Source: Chitinophagales bacterium (GTDB lineage Bacteria; Bacteroidota; Bacteroidia; Chitinophagales; LD1). Taken from it: DNA of 64,000 nucleotides. The stretch is from NCBI GenBank assembly GCA_016786765.1, contig JAEUUZ010000017.1, positions 1 to 64,000 on the forward strand. The letters are read 5' to 3'. The translations under genes and the position numbers were made by a program. The notes under the pieces were generated by a model, which made no database searches, had not been told where the DNA came from, and saw only the letters and a program-made list of their open reading frames with translations. The stretch's first letter is position 1; each line of letters starts with the position of its first letter. Below, piece by piece: positions 8,144 through 16,969 of the stretch.

Positions 8144-8890
8144 ATGAAAAAGCAGCAATTTGTAATGTATATCCTACTCGCATTGAGCATTGTTGAAGCT
8201 TACGCAGAATTTACAGGCAATAAGGCGCTTATGTTCTACACCAAGCCCCTGTTGTTGCCCATGATAATGCTATATGTATATGTGGTGATAGATCATCGTT
8301 GGAATATGGCTTTAAAGTTCTTATTGTTGGCGCTGTTCTTTTCTTGGATTGGTGATGTATCGTTGATGCTCACACCGGAACATCCATTGGATAATTCGGT
8401 GATGGGGGTACCTAAAAGCAAATACTTTTTCTTGTTGGGGTTGAGTTCGTTTTTGATCAATCATTTGTTTTTGATTGCTATTTATCGAAAAGTTACAACA
8501 GAAAATGGAGAAAGTCTTTTCCAACAAAACAAGTTTTCTTTTTTGCCCTTTCTAGCCTATGGTATAGTAATGGTAAGTGTTGTAGTGCCACCGGTGTATA
8601 ATAATCCCGAAAAGAGCTTAGCCACAATTCCTGTAATATTGTATGCTGCTATATTGTTAAGCATGTCGGCTTTTGCGTATAATCGATATCGTTTTGTGAG
8701 TAATAAAAGTTTTTGGCTGGTGTTTATCGGAGCTGTTTTGTTTGTGTTTTCCGATTCTGTTATTGCTTTGAATTTTTTGGCCTTCCCGGGTTTAATACCC
8801 AAGCCCGGCTTTGTGATAATGACTACCTATGTTGCGGCCGAGTTCTTAATTGCTAAAGGAATATTGCTCCAGTTTTTTGAAGAAAAATAG
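8144..8890 (+). CDS. YhhN/TMEM86-family membrane protein (lysoplasmalogenase-like)
   Basis: A protein of 248 residues from the ATG at 8144, or 258 from 8114; both are possible, and the later start begins right before the first helix. About eight hydrophobic helices are visible. Family hallmarks are FYTKPLLLP near the first helices and a SWIGDVSLML segment, where Asp residues sit in the membrane. Mammalian TMEM86B hydrolyses lysoplasmalogen vinyl ethers; bacterial members are mostly untested. It ends 6 bases before a convergent gene. Confidence 0.85.
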   Translation: MKKQQFVMYILLALSIVEAYAEFTGNKALMFYTKPLLLPMIMLYVYVVIDHRWNMALKFLLLALFFSWIGDVSLMLTPEHPLDNSVMGVPKSKYFFLLGLSSFLINHLFLIAIYRKVTTENGESLFQQNKFSFLPFLAYGIVMVSVVVPPVYNNPEKSLATIPVILYAAILLSMSAFAYNRYRFVSNKSFWLVFIGAVLFVFSDSVIALNFLAFPGLIPKPGFVIMTTYVAAEFLIAKGILLQFFEEK

Positions 8891-8896
8891 GCATTG

Positions 8897-11023
8897 CTAT
8901 TTAATCAAACCCACTATTCGCCCTACATTCCAAATGTTCATAAAGAATGCGCTGTAGCGATTGCGCTTGGCTTGTTGCTCTTCGCGATTCCAAAAATGGA
9001 GTTGACTAGCCGGATATAAGTAGCCAAAGTGATAGGCTGTGTGATCCCAACGTTTTCGGGCAATACGGTCGGTAGGATAACGGTATTGCGCTTCACGGGC
9101 GGTGACAATTTCTTGTGCACGTTGTCGTATTGAACCGGCATCAGCGAGATGATGTTGCGCTGCTGCCTTTTGTTTTTTTGATTTAGCGGAGTTAAGCGCT
9201 ATCAAATACCGAAGTATGGCTGCACGGTGAAATCCACGGTAGGCGGTAATTTCAAGTCCATCGATTAGTTCGTTGCTTACCACATCTTTGTCGCTTGCAT
9301 TTATCCGCATGGCACGACTCAACTTCAATGCCTTATGGGAAAAGCTGTCTAAACGAAGCAGATACTTGTTTTGAATTTCGCTCAATTCATTGGCTGTAGC
9401 CTTGTTGCGAATGTATTTGTACGAAAGTTTCGGACGTGGATGATATTCATTGGCTAGGGCTTTGATACCAATTTCATCGGTGATGGTCATGGCCGTCATC
9501 CATTGCATGAGCGAACTGTCTTTTAAATATTCTTGTTGCAGATTCAACATGTTTATGAATGACTTGTGTTCCTTTGCCGGCAAGAGTTCTTGTGCATACA
9601 TGTCCGGAAAACGTTGCTGTTTTTCACCATTAAAAGTATGTTGCCAACTCCATCGCGCAATACTCCAATCGATTAGCCAATAGCCCCATTCCCATCCCGA
9701 TGAAAAGGTAAGATGTCCGGGAATATGATGTGCTGCACAGCTATCGATATCGGTTAAGCGGGCTTTCAAATACGGCAAAAGTAACATGGGTACCGACACA
9801 TCAAAGGTAATCCAGTAGGCGCTTTCAGGGTAGTACCAGGTTTCGCGTTTTTGATGTTCAGCCAAAAGAAACCGATACATGTGTTGTTGGTTTTCGTTTT
9901 CATATACCGGTGCATGGGGTTTCGACATGTCGTAAAACATCACCGTATGCGCCATTACACCACGTTCTTTATCGAGCGCTAACGATGTGCTATCCCAAAC
10001 AAATTCATTTTTGGCTTTTGTATTTTTCGCTTTGTGTTGCACTACATGTTGTCTTCCCATCAACTTAGTATGCGAATTGTCTTTCAGCCATTGAATCACG
10101 AATTGGCGTTGCTGTTCCTTTTTCTTTCTATTGCCGCTGATGAATTCTGCAGTAGAAAACTCCATGTTAATCATATCCCAATTGGCTTTATTTAGCCATG
10201 CAAGATTTGCAGCAATTTGCTTTTTTTTATTGATGGGCGAAGTATACAATTGAAATGTTTTCTGCTGTATCATATGCAGCGAAAGATCAACACCGGCAAG
10301 CAATCCACGATGATGTACATAATCAGTAATGTTTTTAGCGTGGTCGATCCAAACGCGTTTATCAATGCTGTTCAATAAACAAAATTCAAAATAATTTTGT
10401 CCGTTTCGCGTAAGCCAATTGATGTATTCTTTCACATCATTCAAGGCATTCGGTAATGTGCCATCGTGCAGTTGTTCTGTGAGTTCCAACGGATGTTGGG
10501 TATGGAGATGAAAACCGTTTTTATCGAATAATGCTTTACTTTCCCAAGTGAAGTTTTCAGTAAGTGGCCATTGTTTAAACTGCGGAACGAAGGTGTTGCG
10601 CGGATGATAAAATTTGAAGCGTAACTTTTCCTGCAACAAGCCATAAAGTCCGAAACTAATGCCTTGCCACGAATCGGCAGAAAGCGAGAGCAGAAATTTA
10701 TCGCCCCATTTCTCTTGCTTCCAAGCATAATCGTGTCGCGGATAATGTTGGTAAGGAAATTGTGCAGCAGCAGAAAAAGTAGTAGGAAGTGAAGCGGATG
10801 CTTGATTTGCCTCCGGCAAGAAAATTTGAACAGATGCTGAAGGATTATTTAGGGCTACTTCGCAGGCGCAGGCTTCTTGTAAAAGACTGCGAACATCAGT
10901 AATGGTAATAGCTGTAATGCTTGTATCTAAAAGCGATTTAGGGGCATTGATAGAAATACTGCATTGGGCGAATAATGTTGAATTAGCCCAAAGTAGCGAG
11001 GCGAGTAGCAAAGCGTTTTTCAT
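8897..11023 (-). CDS. secreted protein with glycosidase-like N-terminal domain, activity unknown
   Basis: A 708-residue protein with a signal peptide ending near residue 19 (LFAQ). Residues about 20-150 resemble the non-catalytic N-terminal domain before TIM-barrels in alpha-glucuronidases and GH20-like enzymes: a DSWQGISFGLYGLLQEKL helix leads into a KFYHPRN strand. The next section (DVKEYINWLTRNGQNYFEFCL, then ITDYVHHRGLLAGVDLSL) fits alternating barrel strands and helices. No clear acid pair can be named. There is no T9SS tail. The gene lies 43 bases after the OmpA-family gene and may be cotranscribed with it. A polysaccharide-directed role is inferred, not shown. Confidence 0.6.
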   Translation of the reverse strand: MKNALLLASLLWANSTLFAQCSISINAPKSLLDTSITAITITDVRSLLQEACACEVALNNPSASVQIFLPEANQASASLPTTFSAAAQFPYQHYPRHDYAWKQEKWGDKFLLSLSADSWQGISFGLYGLLQEKLRFKFYHPRNTFVPQFKQWPLTENFTWESKALFDKNGFHLHTQHPLELTEQLHDGTLPNALNDVKEYINWLTRNGQNYFEFCLLNSIDKRVWIDHAKNITDYVHHRGLLAGVDLSLHMIQQKTFQLYTSPINKKKQIAANLAWLNKANWDMINMEFSTAEFISGNRKKKEQQRQFVIQWLKDNSHTKLMGRQHVVQHKAKNTKAKNEFVWDSTSLALDKERGVMAHTVMFYDMSKPHAPVYENENQQHMYRFLLAEHQKRETWYYPESAYWITFDVSVPMLLLPYLKARLTDIDSCAAHHIPGHLTFSSGWEWGYWLIDWSIARWSWQHTFNGEKQQRFPDMYAQELLPAKEHKSFINMLNLQQEYLKDSSLMQWMTAMTITDEIGIKALANEYHPRPKLSYKYIRNKATANELSEIQNKYLLRLDSFSHKALKLSRAMRINASDKDVVSNELIDGLEITAYRGFHRAAILRYLIALNSAKSKKQKAAAQHHLADAGSIRQRAQEIVTAREAQYRYPTDRIARKRWDHTAYHFGYLYPASQLHFWNREEQQAKRNRYSAFFMNIWNVGRIVGLIK

Positions 11024-11066
11024 CCCAATTGTTTTTCTAATATATCAATTGGATATGAATTTTGAT

Positions 11067-11750
11067 TTATTGCGATACAATTCGCACTTCCGTTCTTCTG
11101 TTTTTTTGTCTGCCCGCTGCTGTGTTGTTGTCCTCGACAGGCTCCGTATCGCCATACCCTTTTGCTATTATCCGTTCGGGAACTACACCTTTCTTTTCCA
11201 AATAGGTTTTTACGGTAATAGCTCTGTTTTCGGAAAGTTTGAGATTTGTTTCCGGAGCGCCAACATTATCGGTATGTCCGGCAATTTCAATCACCAACTT
11301 CTTTTTAGCGAGCATATATTCTGCTAATTCATTCAGTTCGTTGTTAGATTCCGGGCGCAATGTAGATTTTCCGGTATCGAAAAGCACATCATCGAGGGTG
11401 AATGTTCTTGGCGGTGTAACCGTTATGGTATAGGTCATAGCGTAAGGTTGTCCACGTGCCGGCAAGTCCACTTCTAAGTTACTTTCAACTATAGTAACTG
11501 CTTTGTATTTTACCTTGTATTTCTGGCCAACAGGAAGCAGGATAGCGAATTTCCCTTCTGCATCTGTATTGCCGGAATATTCTTTTCCATCTTTCGTAGA
11601 AGAAAAAGTAATGGTATTCTGCGCTTGAGGTAGACCGTTGTCGTCAATGGCCTTTACTTTCATTAAGGCCTGTGAAGCAGTCGGCTTTAAGTCTTGAGCT
11701 CTGCTAGTGATGGATAATCCAAGAAGGAGAAAAAGGAAAGATGCTTTCAT
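11067..11750 (-). CDS. OmpA-family outer-membrane/peptidoglycan-binding protein
   Basis: 227 residues with a signal peptide (FLLLGLSITSRAQ). Residues about 22-115 form an Ig/CarboxypepD-like beta domain. The C-terminal half is an OmpA-like domain: FDTGKSTLRPES, then IAGHTDNVGAPETNLKLSENRA, and the terminal RRTEVRI. It carries the Asp and Arg that hold peptidoglycan diaminopimelate in this family (the D of HTDN and the R of SENRA). It probably tethers the outer membrane or a surface complex to the wall. An 8-bp inverted repeat sits directly before its ATG. Confidence 0.9.
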   Translation of the reverse strand: MKASFLFLLLGLSITSRAQDLKPTASQALMKVKAIDDNGLPQAQNTITFSSTKDGKEYSGNTDAEGKFAILLPVGQKYKVKYKAVTIVESNLEVDLPARGQPYAMTYTITVTPPRTFTLDDVLFDTGKSTLRPESNNELNELAEYMLAKKKLVIEIAGHTDNVGAPETNLKLSENRAITVKTYLEKKGVVPERIIAKGYGDTEPVEDNNTAAGRQKNRRTEVRIVSQ

Positions 11751-11776
11751 GTTGAAATGGTTTATTTTATTTCAAC
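11751..11776 (-). promoter_or_regulatory. hairpin abutting the start codon of the OmpA-family gene
   Basis: GTTGAAAT at 11751-11758 pairs with ATTTCAAC at 11769-11776 across a 10-base loop. The stem touches the ATG (11748-11750) on the minus strand, so it would form in the 5' leader and could limit ribosome access or affect mRNA stability. It could also be a protein-binding palindrome. Confidence 0.35.
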
Positions 11777-11854
11777 GTATAGTGAATGAATATTATTGTA
11801 TGAAAGTGGTGTGTGATGACACAAAAGCCAGTCAGACAAAGCAACCATCTTTTA

Positions 11855-12394
11855 TTAACGCAATCGAAAATGTTGGTTGTATTTACTTTTTACGCTATGT
11901 TCTTCGTTCAATAACCACTGCATTACCATCTTTGGAGGAACCGCCACTTGCTCCACTGTTTGATAGGTTTTGAAAATTCGATCCCAAAGCGCTGTTGTAA
12001 CCCCGTGATTGTTTTTCGGGTTGCCGAAATGATGATAAAAATGATGTTTTCGCATTTTCAATCCATAGCGAATAAATGGTTCACGCACATGAAATGCCCT
12101 ATGTGTAAGTTCGTAAATAAAATACATACCTGCTAAACCAAAAGCAAACGCAAGCCCATTTATTAGTCCGGCTAAGGCGCCTACCATTATAGCACTCATC
12201 ACTAACACGGCTATGGCAATTGGAATTTTTTTATAGAGTTGCACAAAATAATTTGCCTTTGCATGATGTTGTAAATGTTCTTTTCGAACAGGACCGTTCC
12301 CATTCTTTTTATGTCCACGAAAGCGATGAATAACATATTCTAAAAAGGTCCACGTAAACGCACCTAATCCAACGAGCAATAGAGTAGTCAGCAT
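11855..12394 (-). CDS. fatty acid hydroxylase / sterol-desaturase superfamily membrane protein
   Basis: A 179-residue membrane protein with the di-iron His clusters of this superfamily: HRFRGH near residue 22, EHLQHH near 39, HRAFH near 108 and KHHFYHHF near 128. Hydrophobic helices lie at the N-terminus and at about residues 55-100. Short members include carotenoid hydroxylases (CrtZ-like) and fatty-acid or sphingolipid 2-hydroxylases; the substrate is not decided here. It probably uses O2 and a cytochrome b5-like or ferredoxin donor. It is transcribed towards the OmpA-family gene start region but ends 104 bases before it. Confidence 0.85.
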   Translation of the reverse strand: MLTTLLLVGLGAFTWTFLEYVIHRFRGHKKNGNGPVRKEHLQHHAKANYFVQLYKKIPIAIAVLVMSAIMVGALAGLINGLAFAFGLAGMYFIYELTHRAFHVREPFIRYGLKMRKHHFYHHFGNPKNNHGVTTALWDRIFKTYQTVEQVAVPPKMVMQWLLNEEHSVKSKYNQHFRLR

Positions 12395-12481
12395 TATTTT
12401 TTTCTTTAAAACTACGTGCAGGAAAGGATTATTGTCGGTATGGGTTGTTAATAAATACTATTAGAAATTCGAATTTCAGCG

Positions 12482-12587
12482 TGCTTTCAAAATCTATAAA
12501 CGAAAGCAGGTGAGACTTTGAAGCGGCCTCATAGAGCAGAAGCAAAAAAGTCCGTGGGCTTCAAAAAGGCAGTTTAAAGTGCCTTTT
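12482..12587 (+). ncRNA. candidate structured RNA upstream of the rhlE-like gene
   Basis: The 230-base gap before the helicase gene contains three ordered stems. TGCTTTC at 12482-12488 pairs with GAAAGCA at 12502-12508. TTTGAAGC at 12517-12524 pairs with GCTTCAAA at 12558-12565, with an inner CGG/CCG pairing. AAAAGGCA at 12564-12571 pairs with TGCCTTTT at 12580-12587, terminator-like with a short T run. The last two stems overlap by two bases and could be alternatives. It may be a 5' leader that controls the helicase, or a short independent RNA. No known RNA family is recognised. Confidence 0.35.
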
Positions 12588-12624
12588 CCATTTATTTCAG
12601 CTACCTTGCGCCCTTATACGTAAT

Positions 12625-13905
12625 ATGAAATTTGAAGAATTAAACATCATAGCGCCTATTCTTAAGGCTTTGGCGCATGAAGGATACACCGCACCCACAC
12701 CCATTCAGGAACAAGCAATACCTATCGTTTTAACCGGAAACGACTTATTAGGTTGTGCGCAAACCGGCACCGGAAAAACAGCTGCTTTTGCTATTCCTAT
12801 TTTGCAATTGTTAAGCGATAGAACACCAGTAGCAAAGTCGGCACGACCGATTCGCAATCTTATCCTTACTCCAACGCGTGAATTGGCGATACAAATTGGT
12901 GAGAGTTTTGCAGCTTATGGGAAAAATCTACATTTAAAGCATACGGTAATTTTTGGAGGCGTTCCTCAAGGCGCACAAGTAAGAGCGTTGCAGCATGGAG
13001 TAGATATTTTGATTGCAACACCTGGTCGTTTGCTAGATCTAATTAACCAAGGGTTTATAGACTTAAGCAAAGTGGAAATTTTTGTGTTGGATGAAGCCGA
13101 TCGTATGCTCGATATGGGTTTCATTAACGATGTGAAAAAGCTCATCACCAAAATTCCTACAAAGCGACAAACGCTTTTCTTTTCGGCTACTATGCCTACA
13201 GAAATTCAACATTTGTCGGCTACCATTTTAAAAAATCCACAGAAGGTAGAAGTAACGCCCATTTCATCTACAGCGGATACCATTCAACAAGCCGTTTTTT
13301 TCGTAGAGAAGAAAGACAAACGCAATTTGTTGCAGTTTTTATTGAAGGATAAAAAGATTGTTTCGGCTTTGGTATTCACCAGTATGAAACACGGTGCCGA
13401 TAAAGTGGTGAAAGACCTACAAGCTGCTGATATTAAGGCAGAAGCTATTCACGGGAATAAGTCACAAGCGGCTCGTCAGCGCGCATTGGGAAATTTCAAA
13501 TCGGGCACTACACGCGTTTTGGTGGCTACTGATATTGCTGCAAGGGGTATTGACGTTGATAACCTTTCGCACGTTATTAACTACGAATTACCGAATGTGC
13601 CGGAAACCTATGTACACCGTATTGGTAGAACAGGCCGTGCAGGTGCCAGCGGCATTGCTTATTCTTTTTGTAACGAAGAGGAAAAAGAGTACTTGCGCGA
13701 CATACAAAAACTGATTGGGAAAACTTTGCCGGTCATATTAGAACACCCGTATCCTATGGCCAATACAAGTTTGGAGAAATTCATTCCGCCTAAATTCAAC
13801 AATGCACCAAAGCCACAAGGAGCATCGGCTAAGCCAAAGCAAAAGAAAAAATACTGGGGTAACAAACCGGGAGGTAAGCCAAAATCGGGTTATCCAAAAG
13901 GCTAA
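12625..13905 (+). CDS. rhlE: DEAD-box ATP-dependent RNA helicase, RhlE-like
   Basis: A 426-residue helicase with all core motifs in order: Q-motif (TPIQEQAIP), AQTGTGKT (motif I), PTREL, TPGRLLD, DEAD (motif II), [14 protein letters not shown] and [11 protein letters not shown] basic tail from about residue 385 (many Lys, Gly, Pro) probably binds RNA. It unwinds short RNA duplexes in ribosome assembly or mRNA turnover, and such genes are often induced by cold. A possible structured RNA lies directly upstream. Confidence 0.95.
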   Translation: MKFEELNIIAPILKALAHEGYTAPTPIQEQAIPIVLTGNDLLGCAQTGTGKTAAFAIPILQLLSDRTPVAKSARPIRNLILTPTRELAIQIGESFAAYGKNLHLKHTVIFGGVPQGAQVRALQHGVDILIATPGRLLDLINQGFIDLSKVEIFVLDEADRMLDMGFINDVKKLITKIPTKRQTLFFSATMPTEIQHLSATILKNPQKVEVTPISSTADTIQQAVFFVEKKDKRNLLQFLLKDKKIVSALVFTSMKHGADKVVKDLQAADIKAEAIHGNKSQAARQRALGNFKSGTTRVLVATDIAARGIDVDNLSHVINYELPNVPETYVHRIGRTGRAGASGIAYSFCNEEEKEYLRDIQKLIGKTLPVILEHPYPMANTSLEKFIPPKFNNAPKPQGASAKPKQKKKYWGNKPGGKPKSGYPKG

Positions 13906-13912
13906 TTGAACC

Positions 13913-14746
13913 CTATTTGCACTCACCTTTTGGCGTACAAACAGCTCCTTCTTTCACTTCTATCACAGCAGTTGGATTAGCACTTTCCCACTCAGCATAT
14001 GCTTTCTGTAATACCTCTAGAAATACTTTACTATCCTGCGCACCACTTACCGCGTATTTATTGTTGAATACGAAAAAAGGCACTCCTGAAACGCCCACTT
14101 GCGATGCTTCGTAAATATCTTGGCGAACTTCTGCCGCATATTTATCGGATTGTAGTACTGCTTTAACAGCTTGTTCATCTAGCCCAACGTGAACCGCTAA
14201 TGCCATGAGTGTAGCGTGATCAGCAGTATTTTTGCCGTCCACAAAATATGCTTTAAAGAGTTCTTCTTCCATTTCGTTTCCTTTACCCATAGCTGTGGCA
14301 TAGTGTGAAAGGCGATGTGCATCAAACGAATTTGCTACAACGGCCTTGTCGAAATTGTAATGCAAGCCAACCCCTTCCGCCATTTGCATTACATGCCCTA
14401 TCGCTTGGCGGGTATAGTCCATCGTCCAACCTTTTGATTCGGCTAAATGAGTAATAGTGTTTTTGGTGGTATCGGTCACTAGGTCGGGTTGCAACTGGAA
14501 GCTTTTCCATGTTACTTCGATAGCAGCACTATCAGGCATTTGCGCCAATGCGGTTTCGAATTTTCGTTTTCCGATATAACAAAACGGACACATTACATCG
14601 CTCCAAATTTCTACTTTCATTTTATGGGTTGGCATAGTATATAATTTTGTTTTTTGAATGGATTTCCCTTTCGCTATAAAAAAACTTCCACATAAGCATA
14701 GGAGCAAAAAAGACAGATAAGTCAATGGTTTCAATCGGAACTTCAT
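13913..14746 (-). CDS. DsbA-family oxidoreductase, FrnE-like, with N-terminal anchor
   Basis: The ATG at 14746 gives 277 residues; TTG at 14758 would add four. The domain starts MKVEIWSDVMCPFCYIGK with the thioredoxin-fold active site CPFC, followed by the helical insert of the FrnE/DsbA group and a GVSGVPFFVFNN segment holding the cis-Pro. FrnE proteins are usually cytoplasmic, of about 230 residues and begin at the domain. Here a basic and hydrophobic leader of about 40 residues precedes it, so the protein may be periplasmic or anchored, unless initiation is at the ATG codons at 14635 or 14620. It converges with the helicase gene. Confidence 0.85.
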   Translation of the reverse strand: MKFRLKPLTYLSFLLLCLCGSFFIAKGKSIQKTKLYTMPTHKMKVEIWSDVMCPFCYIGKRKFETALAQMPDSAAIEVTWKSFQLQPDLVTDTTKNTITHLAESKGWTMDYTRQAIGHVMQMAEGVGLHYNFDKAVVANSFDAHRLSHYATAMGKGNEMEEELFKAYFVDGKNTADHATLMALAVHVGLDEQAVKAVLQSDKYAAEVRQDIYEASQVGVSGVPFFVFNNKYAVSGAQDSKVFLEVLQKAYAEWESANPTAVIEVKEGAVCTPKGECK

Positions 14747-14863
14747 GTGGTGCAGCAATTAATAGCATTCGAATTTATGAATTTATAATTTCCCGATTTA
14801 CCATATATGGAACACGCCCTATACAGAATAGTTTATTTCACTATTTTTACAAAAACGCCTACT

Positions 14864-16921
14864 GTGAAATATATTTTTACGCTGCTTATTACTATTGCTT
14901 TTGTTTCTTTTGGAATCTCCCAAGACCTTAAATACTGTGGCGCAGACGAAATGTCGTTTGATTTGTATCAGTCGGAGCCCGGTTTACAAACGAAAATGAA
15001 ATTGAATCGTGCCGAGCTGAATCAATTTACACAACAGTACATTGCGAACATCGCCAAAAATAGGGGTGCTGCAGATTCGTTGTACACGATTCCGGTTGTG
15101 TTCCATATTATTCATACCTATGGTGCCGAGAACATTACCGATGAACAAGTGATAAGCGGATTGAAAGTGTTAAATTGGAATTTCAGAAAGCAAAATCCGG
15201 ATACAGCGCTTATTGTTGCTGCGTTTAAACCCATTGCAGCCGATTGTGAAATTCAATTTAAATTAGCGCATATCGACCCTAATGGTAATTGTACTAATGG
15301 TATTAATCGAATAGCCTCTCTCTCTTCCATTGTTGGCGATCATCGAGTAAAAGACATAATACACTGGGATCCTACAAAATATTTAAATGTTTATGTAGTG
15401 AAACAAATCTCCAATTTGGCCGGTCATTGTTTAATGCCCGATCAAGCCGATGCTAAGCCCGAATGGGATGGAATTGTTATTGCCAACGATTATGTGGGTG
15501 ATATGGGAACATCGAACAAGCTTCGCTCTGTAGTTATGGCACACGAGTCGGGACATTATTTGAACCTCTTTCATATTTGGGGCGGTAACAATGTACCCGA
15601 TTATTATTATTTGCCTGTAGGTCAAACTACGAATTGTTCGATTGGCGATAGTGTGTCGGATACCCCGCCAACAAAGGGTTGGAGTAGTTGTAATTTATCG
15701 GCAGCATCGTGCGGAAACGTAGTCGATAATGTGCAAAATGCTATGGATTACAGTTATTGTAATTTCATGTTCACGCAAGGACAGCGCAATCGAATGCGAG
15801 CAGCATTACATTCGCCCATAGCCGGAAGAAGTAATTTGATTTCGCCACAAAATCTATTAGCCACCGGAGTGAACGATAGTACTTTGTGCAAAGCAAAGTT
15901 TGAGATCAATCAGCGCACGGTTTGTGTAGGAGATAGTGTTCGCTTTACCGATAAAAGCCTTTGGTATCCTACTTCTTGGACATGGGATTTTGGCGATGGT
16001 AGTTATTCTTCCGATCAAAACCCGGCTCACGTTTATGCTGCCGGTGGCGATTATTTCGTAACCCTTACGGTGATGCGCAACGCAACAACATTACAAAGCG
16101 ATTCGATACTGATTCGTGTAAATGACGCAGGCACTTATCCATTCTATGTTCAGCGTTTCGACAGTTTACCCAACTTCGGACAAAGCTATTTATGGAACAT
16201 CAGTGACAACAACAACTTGACATGGAAACTATCGGATAACGGACAAGGATATAACAGCGGTTTATCGGCAACTATACGTCCGGACGATAGTACTGACGCA
16301 TATTCCGGCAGAACTATTTTATATTCACCGGCTATTAATCTTGCAGGACGTGTAAATCCGGAATTTAATTTCAAATACGCTTTTACGCCAAAGATTACCA
16401 ACAGTTATGATCAATTGGAAGTGTTTGTGTCGAAAACCTGTGGTGCAACATGGCAAAGTTTAGGCAAAAAAATTGGTGGTAATTTAGCTTCTATTGCCAC
16501 TCCTGTTGATGATAAAAATTGGACACCGGCCGATTCCACACAGTGGAAAACATTCAGTTATATAGTGCCCGCTAACCTTGCTGTTCCTAATTTTCAATTC
16601 AAAATTGAATACACGAATTATCGCGGCAATGTACTGTATATCGACAACATCAATATCAATGCTGCAGAGTATACGAATGTAGAGGATTTGCATTTACAAG
16701 AAGTTATTCTTTATCCGAATCCCGCAACCAATACCTTTACGGTGGAAGGTGAATTTGAGCAATTGAGTATGATCATTACTGATTTGAATGGTAAAGTGTT
16801 ACGCGCATCAACACCAATTCAATCAGGAGAACAGCACGATATTAACAGCTTACCACAAGGTGTGTATATTGTTTCGCTACAAAGCAATACTACTGTGGTT
16901 CACAAACGTTTGCTGAAATAG
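14864..16921 (+). CDS. secreted M43-type zinc metalloprotease with PKD domain and T9SS sorting tail
   Basis: 685 residues from the GTG at 14864, which places the hydrophobic signal (YIFTLLITIAF) at the N-terminus; an ATG at 14807 would add 19 residues. The zinc motif HESGHYLNLFH is at residues 227-237, as in pappalysin-type (M43) proteases, with Cys pairs and a later MDYS Met-turn. A PKD domain (WTWDFGDGSYSSDQNP) follows, then a beta-sandwich of about 150 residues, and a C-terminal type IX sorting domain with LYPNPATNTF and a KRLLK end. It is probably exported by T9SS and displayed or released to digest protein. Confidence 0.9.
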   Translation: MKYIFTLLITIAFVSFGISQDLKYCGADEMSFDLYQSEPGLQTKMKLNRAELNQFTQQYIANIAKNRGAADSLYTIPVVFHIIHTYGAENITDEQVISGLKVLNWNFRKQNPDTALIVAAFKPIAADCEIQFKLAHIDPNGNCTNGINRIASLSSIVGDHRVKDIIHWDPTKYLNVYVVKQISNLAGHCLMPDQADAKPEWDGIVIANDYVGDMGTSNKLRSVVMAHESGHYLNLFHIWGGNNVPDYYYLPVGQTTNCSIGDSVSDTPPTKGWSSCNLSAASCGNVVDNVQNAMDYSYCNFMFTQGQRNRMRAALHSPIAGRSNLISPQNLLATGVNDSTLCKAKFEINQRTVCVGDSVRFTDKSLWYPTSWTWDFGDGSYSSDQNPAHVYAAGGDYFVTLTVMRNATTLQSDSILIRVNDAGTYPFYVQRFDSLPNFGQSYLWNISDNNNLTWKLSDNGQGYNSGLSATIRPDDSTDAYSGRTILYSPAINLAGRVNPEFNFKYAFTPKITNSYDQLEVFVSKTCGATWQSLGKKIGGNLASIATPVDDKNWTPADSTQWKTFSYIVPANLAVPNFQFKIEYTNYRGNVLYIDNININAAEYTNVEDLHLQEVILYPNPATNTFTVEGEFEQLSMIITDLNGKVLRASTPIQSGEQHDINSLPQGVYIVSLQSNTTVVHKRLLK

Positions 16922-16969
16922 AAAACAATGCTATAAACAATACCTGCTTTTTTTACCTTAATATTGAGC

